In this document: piece by piece, positions 8,004 through 15,833 of the stretch
Numbering within the stretch: the stretch's first letter is position 1
How the letters are laid out: every line of letters starts with the position of its first letter
Assembly: GCF_025673445.1 (NCBI RefSeq)
Contig: NZ_JAOVQN010000007.1
Span: 1-64,000 of the forward strand
Length of the DNA: 64,000 nt
DNA from: Ruegeria_B marisflavi
GTDB taxonomy: Bacteria > Pseudomonadota > Alphaproteobacteria > Rhodobacterales > Rhodobacteraceae
Direction: 5' to 3'
Made by a program: the position numbers and the translations under genes
Notes under the pieces: model-generated
Database searches by the model: none
Told to the model about the DNA's origin: nothing
What the model saw: the letters and a program-made list of their open reading frames with translations, nothing else

Positions 8004-9002
8004 CTACTCACCCTGCCCCAACAGGGCGTGAACCCGCGGATCCATCACCCACCGCCAAAGCGGCGGCACTGTGGCCAAAACCGCCATGATCGGCATGGCA
8101 TAGGGCCATTTCGGCATGTCTGGATCCAGCCGCAGAGCCGCAAAATCGCGGCCCGGGTTCTGGTGATGATCCGAATGGCGCGGCGCGTTCAGCATCATCG
8201 CCGAACTGTACCAATGCGGAGCGTTCCAGGAATGACCGGCCCGCGCAGGCTCGTATTTACCATTGGCCAGGGCTTTGCGCCGCAGCCCGTAGTGCTGGAT
8301 GTAATCAGCCAGTAGCAACTGTATCTGCGCATAACCCGCCAATAGCACCAGCACCAGCACCCCGCGCCAACCCGCCAGCAGCCAGGCTGACGCCACAACC
8401 GCCCCCGCACCCAGAAGATACCCACGATACGGCGTCGCGCCACCGCCCTGCCGCAACGCGCGCTCGGCCGCCAACCCGGCTCGGAACGAGCCAATCCAGG
8501 CGCGCGGCAGAAAGCTCCAGAACCCTTGCCCAAACCGCGCAGAGTTGGGGTCGCGCGGGGTTGCCACCCAGATGTGATGCACCCGCATATGGGCCGAGCT
8601 ATGGTGCCCGAACAGCAGGCTGGTATAGATCGCCGCCCCCAGCCAGCGCTGCCAGCGGTCGCCCCGGTGGATCAGTTCATGCGCGTTCGAGTTCGACACT
8701 TGCCCGAAACAGAGCGCCACTGCGACCCCCAGCGCCAGCGCCTGAACCCCGGTCAGCGGGCCATCGGCCAAAGCCGGGATCGCCAGCGCCAGCAGCGCAA
8801 AATGCGCCCCCGCCAGCACCAGCGGCAAGATCTGCGAGCCCGCCCAATCCGCCGCCGCCAGCGGCCGAACCGGCAGCTTGTCCATGACCGCCACATAGAC
8901 GGTCATCGAAATCAACGCTCCCCAGGCCCAGCCGCCCCCGATCAGACAGGCCGCGCCCAGGACGACATAGGGCAACAGGCTGGCAACGACATAGCGATAC
9001 AT
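8004..9002 (-). CDS. alkB: AlkB-type membrane alkane 1-monooxygenase
   Basis: An integral-membrane di-iron hydroxylase of 332 residues with about six membrane segments. The histidine boxes are present: AHELIHR, GHHSSAHMRVHH and RHSDHH, plus DYIQHYGL. The family hydroxylates the terminal carbon of medium-chain alkanes using rubredoxin electrons. It is shorter than the Pseudomonas enzyme (about 400), as in many alphaproteobacterial members, and no rubredoxin gene is adjacent, so the substrate could differ. Start ATG 9002 has GGAG 6 bases upstream. Divergent from the YhhN gene. Confidence 0.85.
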   Translation of the reverse strand: MYRYVVASLLPYVVLGAACLIGGGWAWGALISMTVYVAVMDKLPVRPLAAADWAGSQILPLVLAGAHFALLALAIPALADGPLTGVQALALGVAVALCFGQVSNSNAHELIHRGDRWQRWLGAAIYTSLLFGHHSSAHMRVHHIWVATPRDPNSARFGQGFWSFLPRAWIGSFRAGLAAERALRQGGGATPYRGYLLGAGAVVASAWLLAGWRGVLVLVLLAGYAQIQLLLADYIQHYGLRRKALANGKYEPARAGHSWNAPHWYSSAMMLNAPRHSDHHQNPGRDFAALRLDPDMPKWPYAMPIMAVLATVPPLWRWVMDPRVHALLGQGE

Positions 9003-9113
9003 GCGATCTCCAAATGCACCTGGCCCCTGCTTAACATCGCGTCAGCCCGGCGAAAATCCCTTGCCCGCATCCTACCTCCCAAGCCACCCTGTCCCAAAGA
9101 CCGGAGGACCCCC

Positions 9114-9752
9114 GTGACCCAGACCCTGTTCCTTGGCGCCGCCGCCTGCGCGCTGGCCTATCTGGCGCTCACCGCCCGCCCCGCCAGCCTGACGCGCAGC
9201 GCGGTCAAGACTGCCTCGGTGGCGCTGCTTGCGCTGATGGTGCTGGCCGCGGGCGGACCTGTGCTGCTGGTGCTGTCGTTGGCCCTCTGCGCGCTTGGCG
9301 ACTGGCTGCTCTCGCGTGAGACCGAGGCTACCTTCATGGCGGGCGTCGGCGCCTTTGCCGCAGGCCATCTGGCCTATGTCGCCCTGTTCCTGACCCACGC
9401 CGCCAGCGAGACCGCACGCCTCGCCGCAGAGTGGCCGCTGGTGGCAGGTCTCGCGGTTCTGGGGCTGGTGATGGCCAGCCTGCTCGGCCCCCGTGCGGGA
9501 GACCTCAAAGGGCCGGTGCTGGCCTATATCCCGATCATCCTCGGCATGGGGCTGGCCGCGCTGACCCTTCCACAGTCGGGCATGCTGGCCTGGGTGCTGC
9601 CTGCGGCAGCCGCCTTTATCGCCTCGGACATGATCCTCGCGACCGAGAAATTCCTGCTGCCGCCCGGCCACCCGGCCCTGCGCCTGACGCCCTATCTGGT
9701 CTGGCCACTCTATTGGGGCGCGCAGATGGGCTTTGCCCTTGCGCTCACCTGA
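9114..9752 (+). CDS. YhhN/TMEM86-family membrane protein (lysoplasmalogenase-like)
   Basis: A 212-residue polytopic membrane protein with about eight hydrophobic segments. The family patterns ALGDWLLS (about residue 65), FAAGHLAYVALF (about 82) and FIASDMILATEKF (about 170) are present; eukaryotic TMEM86 members hydrolyse the vinyl-ether bond of lysoplasmalogens. The GTG start at 9114 is supported by GGAGGA five bases upstream. It diverges from alkB and is followed by ftsY. Confidence 0.8.
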   Translation: MTQTLFLGAAACALAYLALTARPASLTRSAVKTASVALLALMVLAAGGPVLLVLSLALCALGDWLLSRETEATFMAGVGAFAAGHLAYVALFLTHAASETARLAAEWPLVAGLAVLGLVMASLLGPRAGDLKGPVLAYIPIILGMGLAALTLPQSGMLAWVLPAAAAFIASDMILATEKFLLPPGHPALRLTPYLVWPLYWGAQMGFALALT

Positions 9753-9813
9753 CCCTTTGCAACCGGCGCCAATCCGCATTAGGTGAGACAGGATCGCAAG
9801 CGGAGGCCCGGAC

Positions 9814-10989
9814 ATGGCGTTTTTCTCGAAACTCAAGGACCGTCTGTTCAAATCGTCCTCGAAACTCGAACAGGGGCTCGACGCCATTGTCGAGGATGGC
9901 GGGGTCGAGGAAGCGGTCACCGCCGCCCAGCCCGCCCCGGTGATCCCCCAGCCCGACCCGGAACCGCAGCCGGTGCCGGAACTGCCCGACACGCCCGAAC
10001 TGCCGGAGCCCCAACCGGTCGACCCGACCCCGGCACCGATGCCGCCCGAGGCGCCGCAGCCCGTCGACCCGGCCCCGCCCGCGGAAACCGGCACGGGCCG
10101 TGGCCTGCTCGGCCGCCTTTTCGCCCGCCCCGGCGGCGCGACCGTGGTCCGCCGCACGCTGGACGACGACATGCTGGAACAGCTCGAAGAGCTGCTGATC
10201 GCCGCCGACATGGGCGTCGACACCGCCCTGCGCGTCACCGCCAACATGGCCGAGGGGCGGATCGGCCGCAAACTCTCGACGCAAGAGATCAAGGAACTGC
10301 TGGCGCAGGAAATCACCCGCATCATGGAGCCGGTCGCGCGCCCGATGCCGCTCTACCCCAAGCGCCCGCAGGTGGTGCTGGTGGTGGGCGTCAACGGTTC
10401 TGGCAAGACCACCACCATCGGCAAACTCGCCAGCCAGTTCAAGGCGGCTGGTAAAAAGGTGGTTATCGCCGCCGGCGATACCTTCCGCGCCGCCGCCGTC
10501 GAACAGCTCCAGGTCTGGGGCGACCGCGCCGGCGTGCCGGTGCTGACCGCGCCCGAAGGCTCGGACCCCGCTTCGCTTGCCTTCGACGCCATGACCCGCG
10601 CCGGGGCGGACGGCGCCGACCTCTTGTTGATCGACACGGCGGGCCGGTTGCAGAACCGCGCCGACCTGATGGAGGAACTGGCCAAGATCGTCCGCGTCAT
10701 CCGCAAGAAGGACGACACCGCCCCCCACAACACGCTCCTCGTGCTCGACGCCACCACCGGCCAGAACGCGATCAGCCAGGTCGAAACCTTCCAAAAACTG
10801 GCCGATGTCTCGGGCCTGGTGATGACCAAGCTCGACGGCACCGCCAAGGGCGGCATCCTTGTCTCGCTGGCCGACCGCTTCGGCCTGCCGATCCATGCCA
10901 TCGGGGTGGGCGAACAGATCGACGACCTTGCCCCCTTCGACCCTCAGGACTTTGCCGCCGCCCTGACCGGCCTCGACACACAGGCATGA
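9814..10989 (+). CDS. ftsY: Signal recognition particle receptor FtsY
   Basis: The SRP receptor GTPase that docks ribosome-SRP complexes at the inner membrane for co-translational insertion. The 391-residue protein has a Pro/Glu-rich acidic N-terminal region (about 25-95) and then the NG domain. GTPase motifs: GVNGSGKTTT (about 190), DTFRAAAVEQL (about 222), DTAGRLQNR (about 273) and TKLDGTAKGG (about 337). Start ATG 9814 follows CGGAGG. Confidence 0.97.
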   Translation: MAFFSKLKDRLFKSSSKLEQGLDAIVEDGGVEEAVTAAQPAPVIPQPDPEPQPVPELPDTPELPEPQPVDPTPAPMPPEAPQPVDPAPPAETGTGRGLLGRLFARPGGATVVRRTLDDDMLEQLEELLIAADMGVDTALRVTANMAEGRIGRKLSTQEIKELLAQEITRIMEPVARPMPLYPKRPQVVLVVGVNGSGKTTTIGKLASQFKAAGKKVVIAAGDTFRAAAVEQLQVWGDRAGVPVLTAPEGSDPASLAFDAMTRAGADGADLLLIDTAGRLQNRADLMEELAKIVRVIRKKDDTAPHNTLLVLDATTGQNAISQVETFQKLADVSGLVMTKLDGTAKGGILVSLADRFGLPIHAIGVGEQIDDLAPFDPQDFAAALTGLDTQA

Positions 10990-10993
10990 CGCC

Positions 10994-11053
10994 CCTCCCC
11001 CTTCATTTCGCCAGAAATACTCTCGGGGGGTCCGGGGGGCAGACAGCCCCCCG
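10994..11053 (+). repeat. Intergenic element with GC hairpin after ftsY
   Basis: TTCATTTCGCCAGAAATACT leads into CCGGGGGGC AGACA GCCCCCCGG (11031-11053). It is a second copy of the element at 7505 in the same orientation, placed as a likely terminator between ftsY and the DMT gene. Confidence 0.6.
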
Positions 11054-11083
11054 GCGCTGGCCTCTGAACGCCGTCCTTCAATC

Positions 11084-11986
11084 ATGAGCAGCTGGCTCGT
11101 CTCTCTCGAAGGCACCGCTGCGGGCCATGACCTTGCGCTGGCGCTGGCCATCATGGCCGCCTTCCTGCACGCGGTCTTTGGCGCGCTGCAAAAGGGCCGC
11201 CACGATCCCTGGCTCAGCCGGGGGGCCATCGACGGCGCCTATGCGCTGATGGCCGCGCCCTTCGCCTTTTTCGTCGTGCCCTGGCCCGAGCCGCATATGT
11301 GGCCGATCTTTGCCACCGCCTGGCTGATCCATGTCTTCTACAAGCTGTTTCAGGCCATGGCCTATACCAAGGGCGCCTACACGGTGGTCTATCCGGTGGT
11401 GCGCGGTACCGGGCCACTCTTTACCGTGATCGGCGCATATCTGCTCTTTGGCGAGACCTTTACCGGCCTGCAATGGCTGGGCGTCGGAGTGCTCTTGGCG
11501 GGCATCTTCGGGCTGGCCGTCTACAACATGATCTTTCTCGACACCGCACGCGAAACGCTGGTCCCCGCGCTGGGTCTGGCGGCGATCACCGGGCTTTTTG
11601 TGGCGCTCTACACCACCTATGACGCCTATGGCATCCGTGCCACCGCCGACCCTTTTACCTTCCTGGCCTGGTTCTTCTTCATCGACGGGCTGGTATTCCC
11701 GGTCATCGCCGGGCTGCGCTGGCGGTCGATGATCCACCGCCCCGCACCCGGTCCCCTGATCCTGCGCGGCTTTGCCGGAGGCATCACCGCCTTTCTCTCC
11801 TTCGGCGCCATCATGCTGGCCACAAGGCTCGACAAGGTGGGCGAGGCCGCCGTGCTGCGCGAGACCTCGACCGTGTTTGCCGCGCTTATCGGTTGGCTGG
11901 TGCTGAAAGAGACGGTTGGACCCCGCCGGATTGCCCTGATGGGGTTGATCGCAGCGGGTGCGGTGATAGTTGAGTTTGGAAGCTGA
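11084..11986 (+). CDS. EamA/DMT-family transporter
   Basis: A 300-residue inner-membrane protein with about ten transmembrane helices arranged as two EamA repeats. The first repeat ends around AYTKGAYTVVYPVVRGTGPL and the second around LDKVGEAAVLRETSTVFAAL with the KETVGPRRIALMGL loop. Members export or import metabolites; the substrate is unknown. Its C-terminus slightly precedes yciB, and the two are probably co-transcribed. Confidence 0.85.
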   Translation: MSSWLVSLEGTAAGHDLALALAIMAAFLHAVFGALQKGRHDPWLSRGAIDGAYALMAAPFAFFVVPWPEPHMWPIFATAWLIHVFYKLFQAMAYTKGAYTVVYPVVRGTGPLFTVIGAYLLFGETFTGLQWLGVGVLLAGIFGLAVYNMIFLDTARETLVPALGLAAITGLFVALYTTYDAYGIRATADPFTFLAWFFFIDGLVFPVIAGLRWRSMIHRPAPGPLILRGFAGGITAFLSFGAIMLATRLDKVGEAAVLRETSTVFAALIGWLVLKETVGPRRIALMGLIAAGAVIVEFGS

Positions 11987-12005
11987 AAGAACGGACAAGG
12001 GCAGT

Positions 12006-12617
12006 ATGAAGGCGCAAAAGGATATCAACCCGATCATCAAGCAGGTGCTGGAACTGGGCCCCACCGTGGCCTTCTTCCTGATCTACCTGCGGCTCAGGGA
12101 CGACACGTTCAGCCTGGGCGGGACCGAGTATTCGGGCTTCATCGTCGCCACCCTGCTGTTCATTCCGATCCTGCTGGTGGCCATCGCCGTGCTCTGGGGG
12201 CTGACGGGCAAGCTCAGCCGGATGCAGATCTTTACCGCCTTCATGGTGATCTTCTTCGGCGGGCTCACCGCCTGGTTCAATGACGAACGGTTCTTCAAGA
12301 TGAAGACAACGCTGGTCTATGGCGTCTTTGCCATCCTGCTGGGGATCGGCCTGATGCGCGGGCGCTCTTACTTGGCTTATGTGCTGAGCGACGTGCTGCC
12401 GATGCGCGACGAGGGCTGGATGATCCTGACCCGCCGCCTCTGCGCCGCCTTCACCCTGCTGGCCCTGGCCAACGAGGCGGTCTGGCGCACGCTGTCGACC
12501 GACCTCTGGGTCAAGATCGAGACCTTTGGCTTTCCCATCGCGCTCATGGGGTTCATCATGTTGCAGTTCGGCCTGCTCCAGGAGCATATGATCGATCCTG
12601 AAGAGGGCGAAAACTGA
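12006..12617 (+). CDS. yciB: Inner membrane septation-type protein YciB/IspZ
   Basis: A 203-residue membrane protein with five to six hydrophobic segments and the family pattern near the N-terminus (ELGPTVAFFLIYLR) and in FFGGLTAWFNDERFFKMKTT and ALANEAVWR. YciB interacts with cell-division and elongation proteins in enterobacteria. I prefer ATG 12006 (AAGGG upstream) to a TTG twelve codons earlier inside the preceding gene. The 19-base gap to the upstream stop suggests an operon with the DMT gene. Confidence 0.88.
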   Translation: MKAQKDINPIIKQVLELGPTVAFFLIYLRLRDDTFSLGGTEYSGFIVATLLFIPILLVAIAVLWGLTGKLSRMQIFTAFMVIFFGGLTAWFNDERFFKMKTTLVYGVFAILLGIGLMRGRSYLAYVLSDVLPMRDEGWMILTRRLCAAFTLLALANEAVWRTLSTDLWVKIETFGFPIALMGFIMLQFGLLQEHMIDPEEGEN

Positions 12618-12677
12618 CGCTCGGCCTGAGCCGCTCTCCCTTTCGTACTCCGGGTCTTTGGCATGTCTTCACTTGAT

Positions 12678-12693
12678 TGTGACACGTCTCCCA
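12678..12693 (+). promoter_or_regulatory. CRP-like site upstream of the Crp-type gene
   Basis: TGTGA-CACGTC-TCCCA matches the TGTGA-N6-TCACA palindrome at 9 of 10 defined positions and lies 32 bases before the start codon. Autoregulation is inferred from position; compare the perfect site at 13410. Confidence 0.45.
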
Positions 12694-12725
12694 CTTAGAC
12701 CAGAGTGTGGAGGAGACCCACAGCC

Positions 12726-13394
12726 ATGATATCCCTGCCCCAAAGCGGTTTTCTGGCCGAAGCATCGCCACGGCTGCGCCAGATGCTTTCTGCGCAAGCC
12801 AACGAGGTCCGGCTGGAGCGCGGTGCAGTCCTGTTTAAGCAGGGCGATGCCGGCGATGCGCTCTATGTTGTAATCGACGGGGCGATGGAGGTGTCCATCC
12901 TGTCGCTCGATGGCCGCAAACTTTCGCTCGACCTGCTGGCGCCCGGCGCCATTTTTGGCGAAATCGCCCTGTTCGATCCCGGAACCCGTACTGCGACAGT
13001 CACCGCAACCGAACCCGCGCGACTGTTGCGGGTGCTGCGCGCCGATGTCATGCGCGAATTGCAAGATCATCCTGAGCTGGCCGTCGACATGATCCGCCTG
13101 GCTGGTCAGCGGATGCGCTGGATGGGGCGGCAACTGAATGAACAGGTGTTCCTGCCCGTCCCTACGCGCGTTGCGCGCAAGCTCTTGCATCTCGCCCCAC
13201 GTCAGGGCGCACAGGCTGGCGCGGTTAGACTGTCCCAGGCCGAGTTGGCGGAATATGTCGGCGCCACCCGCGAAGCAATCTCCAAGACGCTCGCGGTTTG
13301 GAAGCGTCAGGGTATTGTCGATGTCACCCGCGGCCACGTCCTGATCCGGGATTTCCCAACACTGGAAGCTTTGGCCGATCCTGACCAGATCTGA
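12726..13394 (+). CDS. Crp/Fnr-family regulator with CRP-type features
   Basis: A 222-residue protein: cyclic nucleotide-binding domain (about 15-125), dimer helix, then winged helix-turn-helix. The phosphate-binding cassette FGEIALFDPGTRTATV keeps the Glu and Arg-Thr corresponding to CRP's Glu72 and Arg82-Ser83, so cAMP binding is plausible. The recognition helix ATREAISKTL carries the Arg-Glu of CRP (RE...R, here RE...K), not the FNR E..SR pattern, and predicts TGTGA recognition. No FNR cysteines are seen. Start ATG 12726 lies 10 bases after GGAGGAG; a GTG at 12705 would swallow that site. CRP-like palindromes lie on both sides of the gene. Confidence 0.88.
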   Translation: MISLPQSGFLAEASPRLRQMLSAQANEVRLERGAVLFKQGDAGDALYVVIDGAMEVSILSLDGRKLSLDLLAPGAIFGEIALFDPGTRTATVTATEPARLLRVLRADVMRELQDHPELAVDMIRLAGQRMRWMGRQLNEQVFLPVPTRVARKLLHLAPRQGAQAGAVRLSQAELAEYVGATREAISKTLAVWKRQGIVDVTRGHVLIRDFPTLEALADPDQI

Positions 13395-13409
13395 AAAACT
13401 TGCGGACAT

Positions 13410-13425
13410 TGTGAACTGGATCACA
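13410..13425 (+). promoter_or_regulatory. Perfect CRP-type palindrome after the Crp-type gene
   Basis: TGTGA-ACTGGA-TCACA is an exact match to the CRP consensus. It begins 15 bases past the regulator's stop and has no downstream protein gene on the same strand. About 100 bases later comes a strong terminator, so it may drive a small RNA. Confidence 0.55.
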
Positions 13426-13444
13426 GCACCGACTCGCCCCTGCC

Positions 13445-13557
13445 CGCCACAGTGTCAGTGGTTACCGTCCTGAGGTTGGGGGATCATCCCCAGTGTCCCG
13501 TCCTAAACCCACCTCTTCCTTGACTTGAGCCATGTGCTTCGGCACATGGCTCTTTTT
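13445..13557 (+). ncRNA. Candidate CRP-controlled small RNA
   Basis: Between the CRP-type site and the UUCG terminator there is about 100 bases of non-coding sequence. It contains a small hairpin (TGGGG...CCCCA near 13477-13492) and a C/U-rich single-stranded segment (CCTCTTCCTT near 13512-13521) that could pair with ribosome sites. The 5' end is not resolved; no convincing -10 was found. It could instead be the 3' UTR of the regulator gene. Confidence 0.3.
13527..13557 (+). terminator. Strong intrinsic terminator with UUCG loop
   Basis: GAGCCATGTGC TTCG GCACATGGCTC is an 11-bp perfect stem with a UUCG tetraloop, followed by TTTTT. Confidence 0.9.
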
Positions 13558-13566
13558 CCGTTCAGA

Positions 13567-13935
13567 TCAAATGACCGCTGGCGTGTCCTGGCTGAACAGG
13601 TTGATCCAGCCGCCCGCCTGTCGCCGCCAGATGGAACTGACAAACATCTGTTCGTCCCCGTCTCGACCAACGCGCCGGAACCGCGCCAAATAGCTCAAGA
13701 CGGCGCAGTCCGGGGCCAGCTCGATCACCCGCGCCTCGGAGAGCTCGAAACTGATCACCGTCGGACCGCCCGCCAGTTGACCCGCGTGCGCGTCACGCCC
13801 CGCAAAGCCATCCGAGTAGACCCCCAGGAACTCGGGCGACAGCAATGCCGCATCCGCCGCGCCATCGCCGGACACCAATGCCTGCCAGACCTGAGTTTCC
13901 TGCTCCAACAATTCGTTCAGCCGATCCATCTGCAT
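13567..13935 (-). CDS. NTF2-like/DUF4440-type protein
   Basis: A 122-residue cytosolic protein with the SnoaL/NTF2-like layout: N-terminal helix (LNELLEQETQVWQALVSGDG), then alternating strands (VISFELSEARVIEL, CAVLSYLARFRRV, QMFVSSIWRRQAGGWINLFSQDTP). Many members are small-molecule-binding or isomerase-like; no active site can be named. It follows degQ on the same strand with a 70-base gap. Confidence 0.65.
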   Translation of the reverse strand: MQMDRLNELLEQETQVWQALVSGDGAADAALLSPEFLGVYSDGFAGRDAHAGQLAGGPTVISFELSEARVIELAPDCAVLSYLARFRRVGRDGDEQMFVSSIWRRQAGGWINLFSQDTPAVI

Positions 13936-14005
13936 CCTGTCCGCCCTTGAAACGAAAGGCGGCCGGGAATTTCCCGGCCGCCCCTTACTTTCTTCGCCTT
14001 AAGAC

Positions 14006-15496
14006 TCAGTTGCCCAGACCCAGCGCGACAAAGCGCGGCTCGCCACCCCGGCGCACCAGCAACAGCAGCGACTTGCGCCCGGCCTCGCGGGCTTCGTCAA
14101 TTCGCGTCTCAAGGTCAGACAGTGTGGTGACCTTTTGCTGCCCCGCCTCGGTGATAAGGTCACCCGCGCGCAGTCCCTTTTCATAGGCTTCCGAACTCTC
14201 GTCCACATTGGTGACCACAAGCCCGGTGGTATCCTCGGCAAGGCCCAGTTCGGCACGCATCTCGTCGGTAAGTGTGCTGACGGTCAACCCAAGGAACACC
14301 TGCTCGGTGGCCTGGGGCTTGGATTCTTCGCCGCCGCTTTCTGCGGTTTCCGTCCGCTCGGCATCCTCGCGCCGACCCAGAGTGACCAGCACCGTTTGTG
14401 TGGCGCCATCGCGCTGCACCACCACGCGTACCGATTTGCCGACCTCGGTCTCGCCCACACGGCGTACCAGATCCCGGGTGTCGCTTACCTCGGCACCGTC
14501 AAAGCTCACGATCACGTCGCCCGCCTTTAGGCCCGCCTCTTTCGCCGGGCCATCCGGCACGTCGCTGATCAGCGCGCCACTGGCCTTGGCTAGGCCCATC
14601 GCCTCGGCCATATCATCGGTCACGTCCTGAATGCGGACCCCCAGCCAGCCGCGACGGGTCTCGCCGTACTGGCGCAGTTGGTCCACGACCTTGGTCACCA
14701 CGTTCGACGCCATCGAGAAGCCGATGCCGATCGACCCGCCATTGGGCGACAGGATCGCGGTGTTCACCCCGATCACCTCGCCGTCCATGTTGAACAGCGG
14801 CCCGCCCGAGTTGCCCCGGTTGATCGCCGCGTCAGTCTGGATGTAATCGTCATAGCTGCCGCTCAGCGCCCGGTTGCGGGCCGAGACGATCCCGGCGCTG
14901 ACCGAGAATCCCTGCCCCAGCGGGTTGCCCATGGCGATCACCCAATCGCCCACGCGCATCGTGTCCGAATTGCCGAACTTGACGAATTTCAGCGGGCTCG
15001 ATGCCTCGACCTTCAACAGGGCGATATCGGTCTTTTCATCGGTGCCGATCACCTTGGCGGGCAGTTCCTTGGCGGGCTGCCCATCACCAGGAAAGAACTC
15101 GATCAGGATTTCGTCGGCCTCGGCGATCACGTGATTGTTGGTGACGATATAGCCGTCCTCGGAAATCACGAACCCCGAGCCCAGCGCGGAACTGCGGCGC
15201 GGCCGGTTGCTGTCGCCGTTGCGATCCTGAAAGTCGCGAAAAAAGTCCTCGAAGGGCGAGCCTTCGGGAACGATCCCCTGCGGCCCCGACCGGCCTTCGA
15301 TCAGGGTCGAGGTGGTGATATTGACCACCGCCGGGCTGACCTTGTCGGCCAGCGGCGCCAGGCTTTCAGCCCGTGCCGCGGCCATGAGCGTCTGGACCAG
15401 CACGAACAAGACGGTCAGCAACGCAAGCGCCATCAGCCTTGCGTTGGTGATCCTGTTGTCCCGCGCCACGGAAATACTGCGTGCCTTTGGCTGCAC
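14006..15496 (-). CDS. Do-type periplasmic serine protease (DegP/DegQ family)
   Basis: A 496-residue envelope protease/chaperone that degrades misfolded periplasmic proteins. An N-terminal hydrophobic segment (LMALALLTVLFVLVQTL) acts as signal or anchor. The catalytic triad is visible: His in TNNHVIA, Asp in KTDIALLKV and Ser in GNSGGPLF. Two PDZ domains follow (about 275-365 and 400-490). I chose the GTG start at 15496 because AAGGAGG (15503-15509) sits 6 bases upstream; the longer frame has no signal-like start. It sits downstream of hflKC and DUF2065, suggesting a joint quality-control role. Confidence 0.93.
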   Translation of the reverse strand: MQPKARSISVARDNRITNARLMALALLTVLFVLVQTLMAAARAESLAPLADKVSPAVVNITTSTLIEGRSGPQGIVPEGSPFEDFFRDFQDRNGDSNRPRRSSALGSGFVISEDGYIVTNNHVIAEADEILIEFFPGDGQPAKELPAKVIGTDEKTDIALLKVEASSPLKFVKFGNSDTMRVGDWVIAMGNPLGQGFSVSAGIVSARNRALSGSYDDYIQTDAAINRGNSGGPLFNMDGEVIGVNTAILSPNGGSIGIGFSMASNVVTKVVDQLRQYGETRRGWLGVRIQDVTDDMAEAMGLAKASGALISDVPDGPAKEAGLKAGDVIVSFDGAEVSDTRDLVRRVGETEVGKSVRVVVQRDGATQTVLVTLGRREDAERTETAESGGEESKPQATEQVFLGLTVSTLTDEMRAELGLAEDTTGLVVTNVDESSEAYEKGLRAGDLITEAGQQKVTTLSDLETRIDEAREAGRKSLLLLVRRGGEPRFVALGLGN

Positions 15497-15635
15497 TGGA
15501 GGCCTCCTTGTCACCAACCTGCATGTCGGCCCTTGGGTTCGGGCCAAAACTGTTTCTCGGCCCTCAATGTAGTCGGTTTGACACCGCCCGCAACTCGGGA
15601 TCGCAGAGAAATGAACCCGTCGGACCACCAATCGG

Positions 15636-15833
15636 TTAAAACCCGATCTGATAGGCGCCCCAGACCAGGATCAGACCCAGAACCATGCTCAAAAGACCGG
15701 TCTGCCGCCGCGCCGCCAGCGGCAGGCTGCGCAGGATCTCCAGCAACCGTTCCACCATCCCCGGCGCCATCGCATAGATCGCGCCCTCGGCAATCAGCAC
15801 CAACCCCAGCGCCAGCAGCACCAATCCGATCAT
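15636..15833 (-). CDS. DUF2065 small membrane protein (YjeT-like)
   Basis: A 65-residue protein with two transmembrane helices (MIGLVLLALGLVLIAEGAIY and TGLLSMVLGLILVWGAY) separated by a basic loop. DUF2065 genes commonly sit next to hflK/hflC in proteobacteria, as here. It is ATGA-coupled to the preceding secreted protein. Function unknown. Confidence 0.8.
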   Translation of the reverse strand: MIGLVLLALGLVLIAEGAIYAMAPGMVERLLEILRSLPLAARRQTGLLSMVLGLILVWGAYQIGF

